Below are positions 11,224-24,766 of a DNA stretch of 64,000 nucleotides, one piece after another. The translations under genes were made by a program, and so were the position numbers. How positions within the stretch are numbered: the first letter of the stretch is position 1; each line of letters begins with the position of its first letter. The stretch lies in the NCBI GenBank assembly GCA_904066235.2, contig CAJFCV020000004.1:7378001-7442000 (forward strand), given 5' to 3'. Origin of the DNA: Bursaphelenchus xylophilus (taxonomy: Eukaryota; Nematoda; Chromadorea; Rhabditida; Aphelenchoididae). Under the pieces are notes generated by a model. The model was not told the DNA's origin, searched no databases, and saw only the letters and a list, made by a program, of their open reading frames with translations.

Positions 11224-12625
11224 ATGATCGCCAACGTATTTCCATTCAATTCTTCTGATAAATTTGATTACAATGAATATCATGCCTTCTTGTTCATCAC
11301 TTCTTTATCGGTTATTCCTGTCTTCAATATCCCAGCTCACTTATTTCTACAGTATCTGGCGCTATTCCACACTCCCAAGGATATGTTCAATTACAAATGC
11401 ACCGTTTCTAACACGACGATTTGGTCTACTTTGGTTGTGATCTGGTACTGTTTGATCCTCCGGCCAATCCCGTTATTTCCCTATCCAATTGGGATCTCTC
11501 TAGGGCCCAGTTGGCTGATTTATGATTATCAAACGGCCATGTTTCACTTCCAATTACTAGTGATATTCTCTACGAATTGTCTTTGCGCCATGATCATCTG
11601 TTTCATAGTCCTAATTACCTTTGTTTTACAATCCAAAATTATCAGTTATGTCTCAAGAAAGTCGGTGGTTTACATTTGTATTGGCTATCATCTCACAATG
11701 ACGGCTATTACAATCTTTTTGCTGAATTTTTTATATATTCCTGAGCCTTTGTTGGTCCAGAAAATTGTCCATTCCGAGCTCCATGATGTAGTTTTTCAAG
11801 TGAATGGTGTCTTTTTTGGCTACGTACCAGAAGTTTCTCCTCCCGTCTATTCCTTCTTAATATTCATAATCTTTTTCCCTTCTACTTTTGTTTTCATTGG
11901 CCTGACAATTTACACTTTAATCAAGCTCCATAAGATCATGTCTCTAAACCACACCAGAAGAATGAGATTCAGATGGAATTCGGCTGTGATGTTGGCCTCA
12001 AGGACCTTAAATCCAGTGTTCCTTCTTGTTATTCCGCTAGTTATCTGTTGCTACATGATTTTCATGAATTGGCCGATGTTTTCCATCGGATTATTACTCG
12101 CATTTCTCTGGGCAATCCATGGTCTTGTCAATGCTGTGGCCACAATCTCAGTGTTTCGGCCTTATCGTCATGTTGTGAAGAGTTCCTTCTGCAAGATGAT
12201 ATACAAGGAGAAATATATAAGCAGAAAGTAAGTTGTGATTACCCTAAAATTTAAGAATAAGTTGTAAATCTTTTAGTACTCTAATAACAGGATACACGGG
12301 GGTTATTATACAACGGTGCAAATGTTGGATTTTTTTTGTCGTAAAGCATAAATTACAATTTCTACAAAAATTTTGCAGTTTTTTTGGTTTAGTCATCACT
12401 TTAAATAAGCTTTTCTAAATGAAAATTAGATTTGCAGTACTCAAAATAGAGTTTAACGGTCGCAAAGGCCTTTAGTGTTCCCCTTTTGTAGTCTATGTAT
12501 TTGACTTTTTATATTTCAGCTCATTTCAACGCACATTTCGAAGTACAACAGAAGCACCAATTAAAGTAAATCAAATCGGAACCATCTCCAATGCAATGAG
12601 TACTATCCAAAATGAAAGCCAATGA
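11224..12625 (+). CDS. SRH-type serpentine chemoreceptor (Str superfamily)
   Basis: Seven-TM receptor of 369 residues: exon 11224-12227, then a 106-nt last exon 12520-12625 joined through the donor at 12228. Without this splice the ORF would end early at 12229-12231. Diagnostic SRH-like parts: Y-L-A-L-F-H-T-P-K-D-M after TM1, P-Y-P-I-G-I-S-L-G after TM3, and H-G-L-V-N-A-V-A with F-R-P-Y-R-H at the end of TM7. The ATG at 11224 follows TTTTCAG directly, a likely spliced-leader acceptor. An in-frame ATG at 11197 would add nine residues but lies before that acceptor. The family acts as putative chemosensory GPCRs in ciliated neurons. AATAAA near 12678. Confidence 0.87.
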
Positions 12626-12764
12626 CCTGTAGAAGCCTTGATAATTAAAATCTATTTATTATTACACTGTTACACATAATAAATCTTTTGCAAAAAAAGA
12701 AGTTTTCTTGTTCAAAGGAGAGTGATGGTCATTATGGCAAGGCCAAGTGGTCATATTGTAGAGG

Positions 12765-14886
12765 CTACAATTTAGCAAGTCCAGCGCTTCCTCGAAGCTC
12801 TTTTCTCAAAATTTTACCCGACAAACTTCTTGGAATTTGTTCAATGAATTCGACGCCTCCTTTTAGATGTTTGTAAGGTGCTGTCTTCTCTGAAAATGGA
12901 GAGATCGGATAACTATTGCAATAAAAAGAATGCAGTAAAAATAAGTCTCTTATATTTTACCTGCCACAAACTTCTTGACCTCTTCGGCTGTCAACGTCGA
13001 TGATTTCCGGACAATAAATGCCTTAGGCAATTCCCCAGACCTCTGGTCTTTCACCCCAATAACAGCAGCGTCATCTATCAACGGATGGGAAAGAAGGAGG
13101 TCCTCCAATTCGGCTGGAGGCACTTGGAATCCCCTGACTTTGATCAATTCCTTTAGCCTGTCCACAATGAAGAAGAATCCGTCTTTGTCCACATAACCAA
13201 TGTCTCCTGTGTGTAGCCATCCCTCTGAATCTATTGTATCGGCAGTTTCTTTTCTTCGATTGAGGTATCCTTTCATTACACCGGGCGATCGAACACAAAT
13301 CTCTCCATTTTGATATGGCCCCAGGGATTTTCCCGTATTTGGATCAACAATTTTAGACTCAACGTTTGGCATGAGTGTGCCAATTGAACTGATCTTGTCG
13401 CCAACCGCAAGCAATGGGGCCATTCTGTGGGATGCCATAGTCATCTCAGTCATACCATAGCCTAAAACGAAAAGGTTTGCAGCATTTTATGTCACACAAA
13501 TGATGAAAAAATCTCATTCCTGACCTTGATGAACCCCTTTTACATTGGGAAGTCTCTTCATTACTTCAATACTCAAATCTTGCCCCAAAGGCGCAGCTCC
13601 GGAAGCTACGAATTTCAGCGAGCTTAAGTCATATTTGTCCACGATTGGACTCTTGGCCATAAAAACAAGAATCGGTGGGACCACGCTGACAGTTTTCATT
13701 CTGTATCTCTCAATTACCGAACAGAACACTTCGGGTTCAAATGAACTCATGATGACTGAAGTGCCTCCAATAAACATAGAGTTCGTGACAAGGGAGCTTC
13801 CATAGACGTGGTAGAAGGGGAGAAAGATCAGAACCGATTCATTCCTGGGGTCATAATCAGGCTCGATGGCCTTGAAAACGGAAGTGAAAAGACAGCTGAA
13901 AGCATTGTTGTACTTTTTAATATATTCGGGCCTCAATCACGCCCTAAGTAAGCGACTTACGCTCTGAACATTGCCATCATCGCAGACATATTGCAATGAG
14001 TAATCATCACTCCCTTTGGAGGCCCTGTAGTCCCACTCGAATATGGAATTATACAAACATCATTCTTGGTATTCCATCTTATTTTGGGAAGCGAATTTAA
14101 AGGAGCTGTCCTAAGGGCATCTGTGAAACTATAAACTTTAATTCCGGGCACTGAATGTCCGGAATGATCGCCCAAGATGATGAGTTTCTAAAAAAACGTT
14201 GTAAATCTGAGCAGAACAAAGGAATTTGGTTACAAACCAGAATTACCTTTACACTTGGCGAGTTCTTGATAGCTGGCAAAACCGTTTCAAGTGAGGTCTC
14301 ATCACATATCAGAAGACTGGCTTTGCAATCATTCAGTTGCCTTGCCAATTCCCCTAGAAAATTATTTATTAAAAAAAATTGGGTTTTGTCCGTTTTCTAA
14401 AACATTTTGCAGTCAACTTACAATCAGTGAATGCAAAACTGGCGGGACTGACAGTAGCGCCGGCCACCCATGATCCAAACAAAATAATCGAATATTCCCA
14501 TCGATTTCTCATAACAGGTGCTACAATATCACCCTGTTTTACTCCGATCTCCGCTAAAAATGCGACAAAGGAATGGATCTTGAGATATAATTCACGGTAA
14601 GTCACAAAGTCATTCTCATCCTTGGCGTTTACCTGCAAGAATTATTATAAGCTGCAGTAACCGTATTAATCCTTAGAAAAATCTACTGTTTATGCAGGCA
14701 AAATGCCTCTGGTCTTCTTATTTACGTGTACAAATCTGCAGAGAGAATTGAACAAAAACAATGACTTACAAAAGCTTTTTTGTTAGGGTCGTGAAGCGAA
14801 TGTTTCCAGATGGATTCTAGGATCTGAGTACCCATGGGGTTTTCATCGATCTCAACGGATGGCTGATCGGATTTGTAGATGGTCAT
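12765..14886 (-). CDS. 4-coumarate-CoA-ligase/luciferase-type acyl-CoA synthetase, PTS1 AKL
   Basis: Seven exons (14886-14770, 14632-14422, 14353-14247, 14187-13961, 13895-13525, 13461-12961, 12889-12765) give 552 residues. It is an adenylate-forming enzyme that activates a carboxylic or fatty acid as acyl-AMP and then acyl-CoA. Seen: P-loop box [24 protein letters not shown], the hinge [17 protein letters not shown], and the C-terminal S-G-K-I-L-R-K with the catalytic Lys. Length matches the family. The C-terminal tripeptide A-K-L is a PTS1 variant, so peroxisomal location is inferred; the substrate is unknown. It is a tandem duplicate of the gene at 15821-18012. Confidence 0.92.
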
Positions 14887-15820
14887 GACTGCCTAAACTT
14901 GTGAGAATACTCGAAAAAACAAAGAATGAAACAATCTCCTTCTGCGGCGAGAGCAGCAGTGGGTGTTGTTACACTACACCCACACCAATGTGACTGAATG
15001 GAAGGAAATATGCAAGGGTGTCAAAGATCGCTCATTCCAAACGTATTTTCAAAATGAGATAAAACTGATTAGCGCGAATAAAAAGAAATTATCTCATCAA
15101 TGTAAACACCCTTAAACGGAGATTTAAACGCATTACAACGAGGAAAAGGTAAATACATTTATCATAGCATTGTTAAGGAGAACCCGGCAATACCCATGCA
15201 GAAGTCATATGCTCTGGACCCTATCATTTTTTTGGTGTTTTTCATTAAAACATTTGTTTTGCTATATATATTTTTAACCGAAAAAATGCGTACAATCAAC
15301 TACAAAACTCAAACTAATTTTGGTTTCTGTTATACTGCGTTTCAAGATCATTTCAAGTCCAGTAAAAATACCCTTGGTTGTTTTGGAATAGTCAGTGGCT
15401 ACAGAGAAATTAGTTGTCTTTATCGTCTTGATAACAACAAAGGGAGCAGTTATAACGCTAAAAAGGCAGGGATTCGCTATATCAGACTACACACTGTGTG
15501 TTGTGGTGATTACAAAAACAAGATCATTGCACAATCAATCATGAAGCACACGTTTTGTTGCGTAAGGTTGACTGAGAAGATGCTGGGGGTAAAACGAACA
15601 GATCCTTTTATGGAACTTTGCCCAAGTTGAGACTTCTGCGACACATCTAGGGTGGGACAGAAACATCCCATATAAAGTATGACAATCGCAAAATTAAGGA
15701 AATTCCCTTAATCTGCCGTTATATTTATGAAAAGATATGTTTATTCATATTTATGTGATTCCGTTTACTGAATCTTAAGTCATAACATCTTACATCTAAG
15801 ATCAATGTGTCCGAGAAAAT
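14887..15820. other. spacer between the two acyl-CoA synthetase genes
   Basis: Presumed promoter of the downstream copy. An uninterrupted plus-strand ORF (15196-15630, 144 codons) starts with a hydrophobic stretch but has no recognisable domain and no supporting splice context, so it is not called a gene. Confidence 0.5.
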
Positions 15821-18012
15821 TTACAATTTCGGTTTTGGAGCTTCCCGGGTTCTCAATTCCTTCCGCAAAATCTTGCCTGAGGGACTTCGAGGGATCACGT
15901 CGATGAATTCAACGCCTCCTTTGAGATGTTTGTAATGGGCGGTTTTATCTATAAAAAATTTTCATGTCAAGAAAATGGTCTGATACAGTTTAAACAAGAA
16001 GTTAGGGTTCTCACCTGCCACGAACTTTTTGACCTCTTCATCCGTTAAACTGTGATTTTTCCTTACAACGAACGCCTTAGGCAGCTCCCCAGACCTTTGA
16101 TCTTTTACCCCAACAACAGCGGCATCGGCAATCAGTGGATGCGATAAGAGGAGATCCTCCAATTCGGCTGGGGGCACCTGGAATCCCCTGACTTTGATCA
16201 ACTCCTTCAGTCTGTCCACAATGAAGAATAACCCATCATTATCCACATATCCAATATCGCCAGTGTGTAACCATCCGTCCTTGTCAATTGTGCTGGCTGT
16301 GTCATGCATCTTATGCAGATATCCTTGCATTACTGCTGGGGATCGAACGCAGATTTCTCCTTTTTGATTGTGTCCAAGACGTTTCCCTGTTTCTGGATCC
16401 ACAACGATGGCTTCGGCGTTTGGAAGAAGATCCCCAACTGAGCTTATTTTCTCTCCGACAGCCTTAATGGGGTCCATTAAATGAGATGCCATCGTAATCT
16501 CAGTCATACCATAACCTGAAGTAGTTGAAGTTCAAGTTTACCGTTGTTAAAGTTACTATTCACCTTGATAAAGGCCCTTCAGATTAGGCAATCTCCTCAT
16601 AACGTCGTCACTCAAATCCTGCCCTAAGGGGGCAGCGCCAGAGCCAATATAAATCAAGGAACTTAGGTCGCATTTATCGACGATTGGAGACTTGGCCAAG
16701 AAAACTACAATTGGCGGAACGACGTTCACACTCTTGATTCTGTACTTTTCAATGGTCGAACAAAAAACTTCGGGGTCAAATGTACTCATTACAAGCGATG
16801 TTCCTCCAGTACAGATGGCATCAATCATCAGGGTATTGCCATAAGCATGATAGAAAGGCAAGAAAAACACCAAGGCTTCATTCTTGGGATCATAGTTGGG
16901 GGAAATTGCCGGAAAAACTTGCTTTTCCAGGTATCTGAAAATAGAATTTGTAGTAGACCCATCGTGCATGCAGGGCTGGACGATTTGGGGAAAATCGCGA
17001 TAATTGTCGGGTTTGATTAGAAAGAATTTTTCGATGCAATGACGACAATTTTATCGCAACAGTGATGACAATTCAGTCCAAAATTAATGTAGTTTTTATA
17101 AAAACTTTTCAAGGTTCGCTATCGCGATATTTGGATATTTCGAGCAATGATGAAATGTAAAAAAACATACGAATGGAAGGTAGCCCTCATAGCAGACAGA
17201 TTGTAATGGCTGAGCATCACTCCTTTCGGGGCTCCAGTAGTCCCACTCGAATATGGAATTAAAGCCAGATCTTTCTTCACTCTCCATTTAATTTTAGGCA
17301 GACGATAAGAGGGTTCCTTCTTCAGGATCTCCGTAAGATTGTAGATTTTTGGACCGGGGCCACCAGTTGAGGCGGGTTCTCCAATTACAATTATATTCTG
17401 AAATACGATGAAAACCAAATTAAAACCAATCAATGTCAAGTCTGCAAGTTATATTTGAATGGCAGAAGCTCACCTTTACTTTAGGGGCATCTTTTACAGC
17501 CAATCGGACCTTGTCCAGAACGGCATCTTCACAGACAACAAGCGTCGCTCCACAATCATTAAATTGTCTGGCCAGCTCCCCTGAAATATGTAAAGTTCCA
17601 TAATAAGTGTCAACGGCAAAGATCAAACCCCATATAAAAAACTCTTACAATCAGTGAAGGCATAACTGGCCGCACTGACAATCCCTCCAACAGCCAAGGT
17701 TCCAGTAAGAACCACCGGATATTCCCAGCGGTTTTTAGTTGCAACACAGGCCACATCTTCTTGGCCAAATTTAATATCGTTCAAAAATGCGGCATAAGAA
17801 TGGATATGAAGATATAACTGACGGTAGGTCACAAAGTCGCTTGCATCTTTGGCATTTATCTAAACAAATGTTACAGTTTAATGCTTTAATTTCACCATTG
17901 CTTTCTTTGACGGGTTCTCCACCGAATGCCTCCAAATGGCGTCCAAAATCTGCGTGGCCATTGGTCGTTCGTCAATCTGAACTGAGGGAAGATGGGACTT
18001 GAAGATCGTCAT
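15821..18012 (-). CDS. 4-coumarate-CoA-ligase/luciferase-type acyl-CoA synthetase, tandem paralogue, C-terminus PKL
   Basis: Exons 18012-17896, 17859-17649, 17580-17474, 17397-17171, 16934-16564, 16515-16015 and 15948-15821 give 553 residues. The first six exons have exactly the same lengths as in the neighbour (117, 211, 107, 227, 371, 501 nt) and the last differs by 3 nt, proving tandem duplication. All adenylate-forming motifs are kept ([31 protein letters not shown]). The end is P-K-L, a weaker PTS1-like tripeptide than A-K-L, so targeting may differ. Substrate unknown; the pair may have diverged in chain specificity (inference). Confidence 0.92.
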
Positions 18013-19855
18013 CTTAACTGAAAAGCTATCAATAAGACGCTAAATTTAATTGCTAATCCAATGTAGATCTGCAAAGTTTTCGAACATTTAAACACTGTGA
18101 CACGAGTTTCCAAAGCGAGATTTAAAGTAAATTTCAAGAAGCTAACAATAAGAATGGAGACCGGGAATGTCAGGAAAAAACCGATTCGATTGCGAAGATT
18201 GTACAGAATTTATTCCTTCAAATAACGGCTTTGATTTATGGTAAAAGGAAACAAACAAAAACAGGCAATATTACTGTAATCAATCGTCAAAAAAGGACTA
18301 AAGTCATTGGTGTATAATTAACAGTCATTTGATCGGAAAAATGTTGATGGGAAAAGAAAACATTTGCCATAAACTAATGGCAGTTCGTAAAGGAGTAATT
18401 GGGACTGGAGAAGTGCAATTACTTTTAACATTTCTTAAGTAGTTCCTTATCCAAACTTTGCGTCAATCACTTTCCTTAAAGTTCAACGCCCCTTTAATCA
18501 TCGGGTATCATGATTGTCTGCGGGCATTGTAAACAGATGTCAGCGTTTATCGTTGGAAACACGCCACAGAGTTTGTAGCGATCAGAGCGCCATCAATCCC
18601 CGATGATTCTACAACGAAGTGTTTCTTTAGCAGAACTTATGATTTGAACAAACCATACACTACATATTTTGACATCTGCGGCAGAGTTATTTCTTCATTG
18701 GCTTTAATTTTGTCGAAAGATCAAATTACTTGCTTGTGTTTGATGAACTTTAATGACTAGCCGAAGGGCAAACCATCGTCAGACTTTTGGTTAGCTACTA
18801 GAAGTTTAACAAGCCTAAAATGTTACTTATCCGTCGAATTAGAGCATAAAAAGGTGAGATCTTGATTAAAAAATATGGGGCAATCTCTGATCTTATTCGA
18901 AAATGATTAGAAATGTTGCTAAAAATACCACTTTGGGATGGCAAGGTGACAGCAGCAATGAACACACAGATTTTGACCACGTTGGACTTATCTGCAGTTT
19001 TCACTGATATAACTGAGACGATTTGAAAGAAAATTAGATTTTTAATAAATGTTATCATACAACGAACGGCCACAAAAATAATATTTCATGAAGGCAACTT
19101 TTGCCCTTTCCCTATCCTGACTGGCTTTTCTGGGATTGGTAGACTCAGCGACTTACTATTTTCTCCTGTAAAATAAGAAATTTTTTCACATCCTTAATTT
19201 GCTACCGTATAAAACCAAGACCAATTTCAAGTGGGGTTGGCAAAAAGTGTAATGATCAGTTACCACAAGGTATAGTTATCATCGTAAACACTGTATTATA
19301 CAAAAAAAGTCAAGGTGGTTAGCCAATTTCCCCTGACCAACATGATTGAAATTTTATTTATAAAGCCGAAAACTGCGCAAAATCTTTACGACAGTAAAGT
19401 AGTACCCTTTTATACATGCAGTCAAAGCTTCTCCCCACTTTCATCAAGCTTGAAAGATCTTGGAATTCTTTGTGTTATGCCTTTAAATGGCGATAAAATA
19501 CAAAAAAAATCTGTTTGATGGATTTGAAGGTTTTACTATTACAACAGCGCTTTCCATCGACGTTTTTCTGCTTATCCCAAGAAAACTCTGCACTTTTATT
19601 TTCATTCTCCGTCAATTTTTTATTACCACACAACGCGGTTGTCTGCAAGGGTTACTTTACACTTTACTTGACAACTTTATACTACATGACCTGGAGCATT
19701 GATGGCTATTTTGTTTCTTGTTTTGTTTTATTTTCGTAGGTTAATATAATATTATTAGCATTATTACGTAAATGGAAAATTACATGTAAATTAATGTAGA
19801 TGAAAATGCTGAAAGATCAAGAACTAAGTCTTATCATATGAAACACAACTGTTTT
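18013..19855. other. intergenic
   Basis: 1.8 kb AT-rich spacer. Short ORFs only; nothing supportable as a gene or repeat. Its left end must contain the promoter of the acyl-CoA synthetase gene ending at 18012. Confidence 0.55.
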
Positions 19856-22800
19856 TTACGACAGAAAAGACGGTGACAAAACGGACGCCATCAATGCACT
19901 CTCCGTCAGAACGGCCGGCGACGCCACACTCGGCGACAAAACTCCCCCACCAAGGACCTGAGGCGATAGGACATCCGGACATAAGACGAGAGGACTCAAG
20001 ATCAGAGGACTCAAAACATAAGGGTTCAGAACATTGGGAGACAAAACATACGGAGTTAGGATAAATGGAGCCATCACGAGAGGACTGAGAACATACGGAG
20101 ATAAGAGATAAGGAGATAAGATGAATGGCATACCCACGCCGGGAGAGAGGACATACGGACTCAGGACGGCGGCATTTAAGATCAATGGGGAGAAGACCGA
20201 TGGAGAAAGAACTACTGGGCCTAATACAGTAAGACCAAGGGCCGGAGCGAACATATATGGGGCCAGAACAACAGGAGCAAGGACTGAAGGGACTTCTAAG
20301 CTTCGTTTATGACGGTTGAATCTAAAGTGGGCATCCGGAGATGGAGGGTCAGTGATGTTGTTGAAGGCAATCTTCTCGATTGTCAACCACAAGGCTTCCA
20401 TTTTTTGGGCAGTAGAGGTGTTCTTGTAGTTGGAAAAATTAACTGCTTCTTTTGGAAAGTCAAGCTCTAAAAATACGAGATAATTTTTAAAAAATTAAAA
20501 AATGGTTGTCTCACCATCTCTTGAATACAGTTGATCCAGCTGGTTATCTTCCAAAAACGTGAATCCGTGGTCTTCCAGATGTTTATTTTGTTTTTCATTA
20601 AACGAGCTCTCTAATTCCTCATAAATCTCAGCGATTTTTTCTGTAGCATCTACTACTTCGTCCTTCATACCTAAAGACAGACATTCACTTTACTTTCAAA
20701 TTCTGCTCACTTAAAAAATTGATGTTTTCCAAAAACCCCATCGCCTCATCAACGATATTATTAACGCCAGAAGCCTTCATCAACGCTCCTAGCATCACAT
20801 CACGATCGGTTTTCTCCATTCCAGCCATTCTTAATAATTTTGGGATTGAAGCAATATTATTTTTGTTTCCGTCATCTTCATAGAACGACAAGAATGATGG
20901 AGACATTCCCATATTAGTGGCACCAGCTTTGTCCGGCATTACTGGAGCAAATCTTGGGCTGAGGACATTCAGATTCATGGATTCCCGGACACTTTTCTTG
21001 TCTTCTCCGCCTATTTGATTGAATAAACTCATGGCCATTTGAAGGAGACCTTGAGGGGTTCGCTGTAATAAATTCTCGTAAGCTTGTATGCATTTCTAAA
21101 ACTTTTAGGATCATTCTTAAATTAGACGATCATGGAATACCTTTAAAATTTATGTATTCCTTCCTCATTACATCCCCACAACCAACTTTCTCTTTCCCTC
21201 ACTAATCTTCTTCCCTTTCCCCCTAATTTCCGATGCCACCCAGTCTGTTTTTGGTGTGTAACATTACAGCAGTCAGAGTCATCGATTGCTCATACAGATT
21301 TGACGAGGATTAGAGAAATTACAAAGGATAATCGAGTATGCCTGTACCGGGTTTAGCGTCTGTCTCTCTGCTGGCTCTTTAATTCCAATGCTCTCTAATT
21401 TGTGTCAGTGTAACGCCCTCTCTCTATTAGTTGAATTATTTTTACATTTATCATGAATTTTGCGGCCACCCACAGACATTTTTTTACATGTGAATAAAAA
21501 CTCTCATGTTAACCAATTACAGTATCTAAATATACATTTAGTTGCTACCACTTATTCAAAATTGAAATTTTTGTTCTATTAATTTCTCAATTTACACCTA
21601 CTCTAAATTTTTTTTAATCTCCGTCGTTTCCTGTGCTCTCCCCGTTTCTAATAATCTCTTTATGAATAATATCCTTCATTTATAGACCTCCCGCAAATTA
21701 CTGCGATGTAAAGCCACACATGCAGTCCTAACACCGGCCTCCTCGGGGTCTCTGAATAACATTAATTTGGCCAGGTGTAATCTCTGAAAGGGGAAAGGAC
21801 TTATATGGCCACACGCAGAGAGATTGGCGGGAATTAATACTATTAGTATAGGGAGGCAGACCAAGTTGTAGGGGGTGTAACGAAAGCTGGAAGCAAGTTT
21901 ATAAGGCTTAATCTAGAGCGGGTTGTTCTCTCCTTCTGATTTCTCTCCTCAAAGAGTTCTTAAACAACCAAAAACGTAGCCAGAATCCCGGAAGATGACA
22001 TTTGAAACCTAATTTCCATTTTTGAGTTCTTACGCTTTCTTTAGGCGAAACACTTGGAGTTTTCTTGTCTAAAACGAGGTCATACATCCTCATATTGTAG
22101 ACACTTGCACCCGGTTTCCTCTCCTGATCTTCGAACTTCTTTTTCAACCCCAGTAAACGATCATAAGTTTGTTTCCATTCAATCAGCCGATTCTTTTCTT
22201 CCGCATCTTCTGTCGAATTGCCAGAGGCAAATGATGAGATCAAATTGGCGATTCGGGTGACCGGACTTCGATCTTTCATTTCTTTGAGACCTTTTGATTT
22301 TGGGACTCTCTGAATCTACAAATGATGATTTATCTTACTCTGCAAGTTTATACTTTACCTGCAGATCGTTTTGTGGTATTGCTGGCTCTTGTAATTTGAT
22401 AAATCTCGAGCTCCTTTTGGATCTACTGACCTTGATCTTCCGCAACATAAACCTTGATCTTACTGGTCGAAACAACTTTTGTCGGCGGAGTAAATCGAAC
22501 CTCGAAATTTTTGCCACTGGCTGAAGAAAAGTGTTAACACAAATAAAAAGAAGAACGATGACAAAAAAGATGTTACCCTATCATCATTTTCCCTCAAATT
22601 AGGGGCAGTTATTGCTTCGGGAGATCCAAAATAGGGCATTTTAATATTACTCGTTATAAATGAAGTCTTGAGATCGGGTTCTTTACTGTTTACCCCTTGT
22701 AGTTTCGTTGATAGTAGCTGTTTTTTTGCTCGAATTAAACATTTTGCACTTTGTTCCAAATCTTTTCGATCGTCGATTCTGTTCAAACATCGAGCTAAAT

Positions 22801-23134
22801 TTTGTTGGGCATCTGAAGATCAAATTTTGATGATATTATAATTGCTGTACAAAAGGAGTAATGAAAGAGACCTGACCTCGATCGAGTTCCTTGTACAATT
22901 GTTTTCCCAACTGTCCCATAATCGCCTTGATCGACGTAATGTACCAATTAACGTGGATGGTCTTGATTTTCTCGTAATTCTTTTCCGTTATTCGGACTTT
23001 ATCGTACTTTTTTAGATGTTCTTCTAAGATAAAGTTCCAAATTCAAAGATGTTTCTACATAACTTACCGTCCGTCTTTGCCAAAATTACGGGGTAAATTA
23101 TGATTGAGAAAAAGAACAGACTGGTCGATCTCAT
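19856..23134 (-). CDS. MLT-10 family moulting-cycle protein
   Basis: Eight exons (23134-23068, 23023-22877, 22812-22577, 22520-22359, 22315-22034, 21095-20711, 20670-20515, 20466-19856) give 681 residues. A signal peptide (about 1-20) opens the protein. The middle part carries [12 protein letters not shown], a W-x-x-x-Y-D-R-L helix and a region with L-S-P-R-F-A-P-V. The last about 160 residues are a degenerate repeat of x-L-S-P-x-V/L units ([10 protein letters not shown] and so on). This layout is that of nematode MLT-10/moulting-cycle proteins, secreted by hypodermis and involved in cuticle exchange. Intron 21096-22033 (938 nt) is unusually long for the gene. Which paralogue of the family is not decidable. 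Confidence 0.88.
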
Positions 23135-24267
23135 GTCTAGCGAAATACTGCCTTTGACATGGAAGAAGTTGGTCTGGAAGTAAATTTAAGATGACCATAA
23201 TTGTCATAAAGGTTACAAAAAAGAAAAAATTGTGACATAAGAAAAATATTTTATTATAATTTTGGGTTTTTATTCTACCGCCACAGTGAAAAATTTGAAA
23301 TTCTATCCGACCTCAAAGATCATTCGAATCGAAACAATTTTGAGATCGATCTTTTAAAGATCATTGAACCTTCTAATCCCGACAGTACATTGCAATTAGG
23401 CGCCCTTTAAAAGTCGTTGAAACTTTCGCTCTTTTCGAATCTATGTTAAATAGCCAATCTTTGGGTTGAAGGCGCTGTCTGTGGCAACTTATAATGTTGA
23501 AGTTCAACGGAGAACAAGCTGTTTTTTTGAGCGATAAAAGCGTAAACGCGCAATTTAATTTTTTTTTGTGGATCCTGTCTGCGCCTGGAGAAAACAAATA
23601 ATTTTAAAGGGACAATGCAAAAATTTAAAGTTTGCAAATTGTTTACTGCAAAATAAAAGTATTTCAATAGCAAAGTTTCTCAACAAGGTCAGTCAAAGAT
23701 GATGAAATAGTTATAGCCACAACAAAATTATACTATCAAATCTACCAAATCCCACTCTTGATCCCCAGATCACCCCAACCTTCAGTTATGACCAAAATAT
23801 CAACATAAACGCCCCAGATCGGCGAGAATAATCTGTCTACAAAACGGTCTTTTGACTCCCGTTAATCTCCAACATCTCCCACTGTGCCCTCGAAGTCTGT
23901 TAGTTCAGGTCAGTGGGGAGTTATACGGATTGCATAATGTTCATAAAAAGGAGTTTACGCACTTGTATATATCACTTCAGGATTTGGATCTATAAGCCCA
24001 TTTTCTAGGGTAAGTGCTTAAAGGGCGATGGGAACTTTGAATTCTTCAGCAGGAGTTTCTGGGTAACCTCACATTTATCTCTGACTGGATAATCGGCCGG
24101 TGCTTCAGCAGCAGTGGGGAGGACATTCAAGAAAGCTGGATCACATAAATCTCTGGGCTCCCTCTAGCGGTGATTTGAACGATCTTTTGTCATCTTTTCG
24201 GAGTATGAACAAAACTTAGAAAGTACATTATTGAAATCATCAAAGGTGCTTCATAAACTCCTTACGA
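23135..24267. other. intergenic, possible decayed coding traces
   Basis: No gene can be supported. A stretch near 24057-24165 is open in one frame behind an acceptor-like site, but it ends in a stop and finds no splice partner. It could be upstream remains of the channel-like exon at 26181, interrupted by the foldback element, but this is speculative. Confidence 0.4.
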
Positions 24268-24697
24268 TTAAAAGAGACTTCGCCAGTTGTGGAAGGAGGG
24301 TCTGCCCTAGAATTTGACCCCCACTTTTTTCTGTCTCAACTGATGACATATAGGCTGTTAAACAACTTGGTGAATTTTTTCGAAAAATTCGTCATCATGA
24401 CCGAGATATGACACATTTATTGAATTTCGTTTAATGTGATATATTGTGCTAATTTATCGCCGAAACATCGCAGAACTGAGTACACATACGTTATAGGCCA
24501 TGCTGAACAACTTTGTAATTGACCCCAAGTTTGTCAGGTTACTGTAACATACCGTAACGCCCATGCTTGATCAATAAATCTTGATTTTCTCGATTTTTTT
24601 CAATAATTTTCTCGGAATTTTTTTGCATTTTTGGAATCAGCATCAAATTCTGCATCGGATAGACTATATGCGCATCTCCAGATAGGTGTACAAAAAT

Positions 24698-24766
24698 GTC
24701 GTGGCGCAACCGGTAGTGGGTCGGACTACCATTCAAAAGGTCCCGGGTTCGAGTCCGGGTGGAAGC
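24698..24766 (+). repeat. tRNA-like segment in left arm of foldback copy 1
   Basis: Contains an A-box-like TGGCGCAACCGG and a B-box GGTTCGAGTCC, i.e. internal RNA polymerase III promoter elements, in tRNA-like spacing. The acceptor stem does not close and the T stem has one unpaired position, so this is tRNA-derived repeat sequence rather than a functional tRNA gene. Confidence 0.7.

Noticed and set aside
15196..15630. 144-codon ORF between the two acyl-CoA synthetases
   Set aside because: No domain, unusual composition for this genome's genes, no splice or promoter support; probably chance in AT-rich DNA.
24698..24766. Functional tRNA gene
   Set aside because: A- and B-boxes are good, but the acceptor stem does not pair and the T stem has a mismatch; it occurs only inside the repeat arms.
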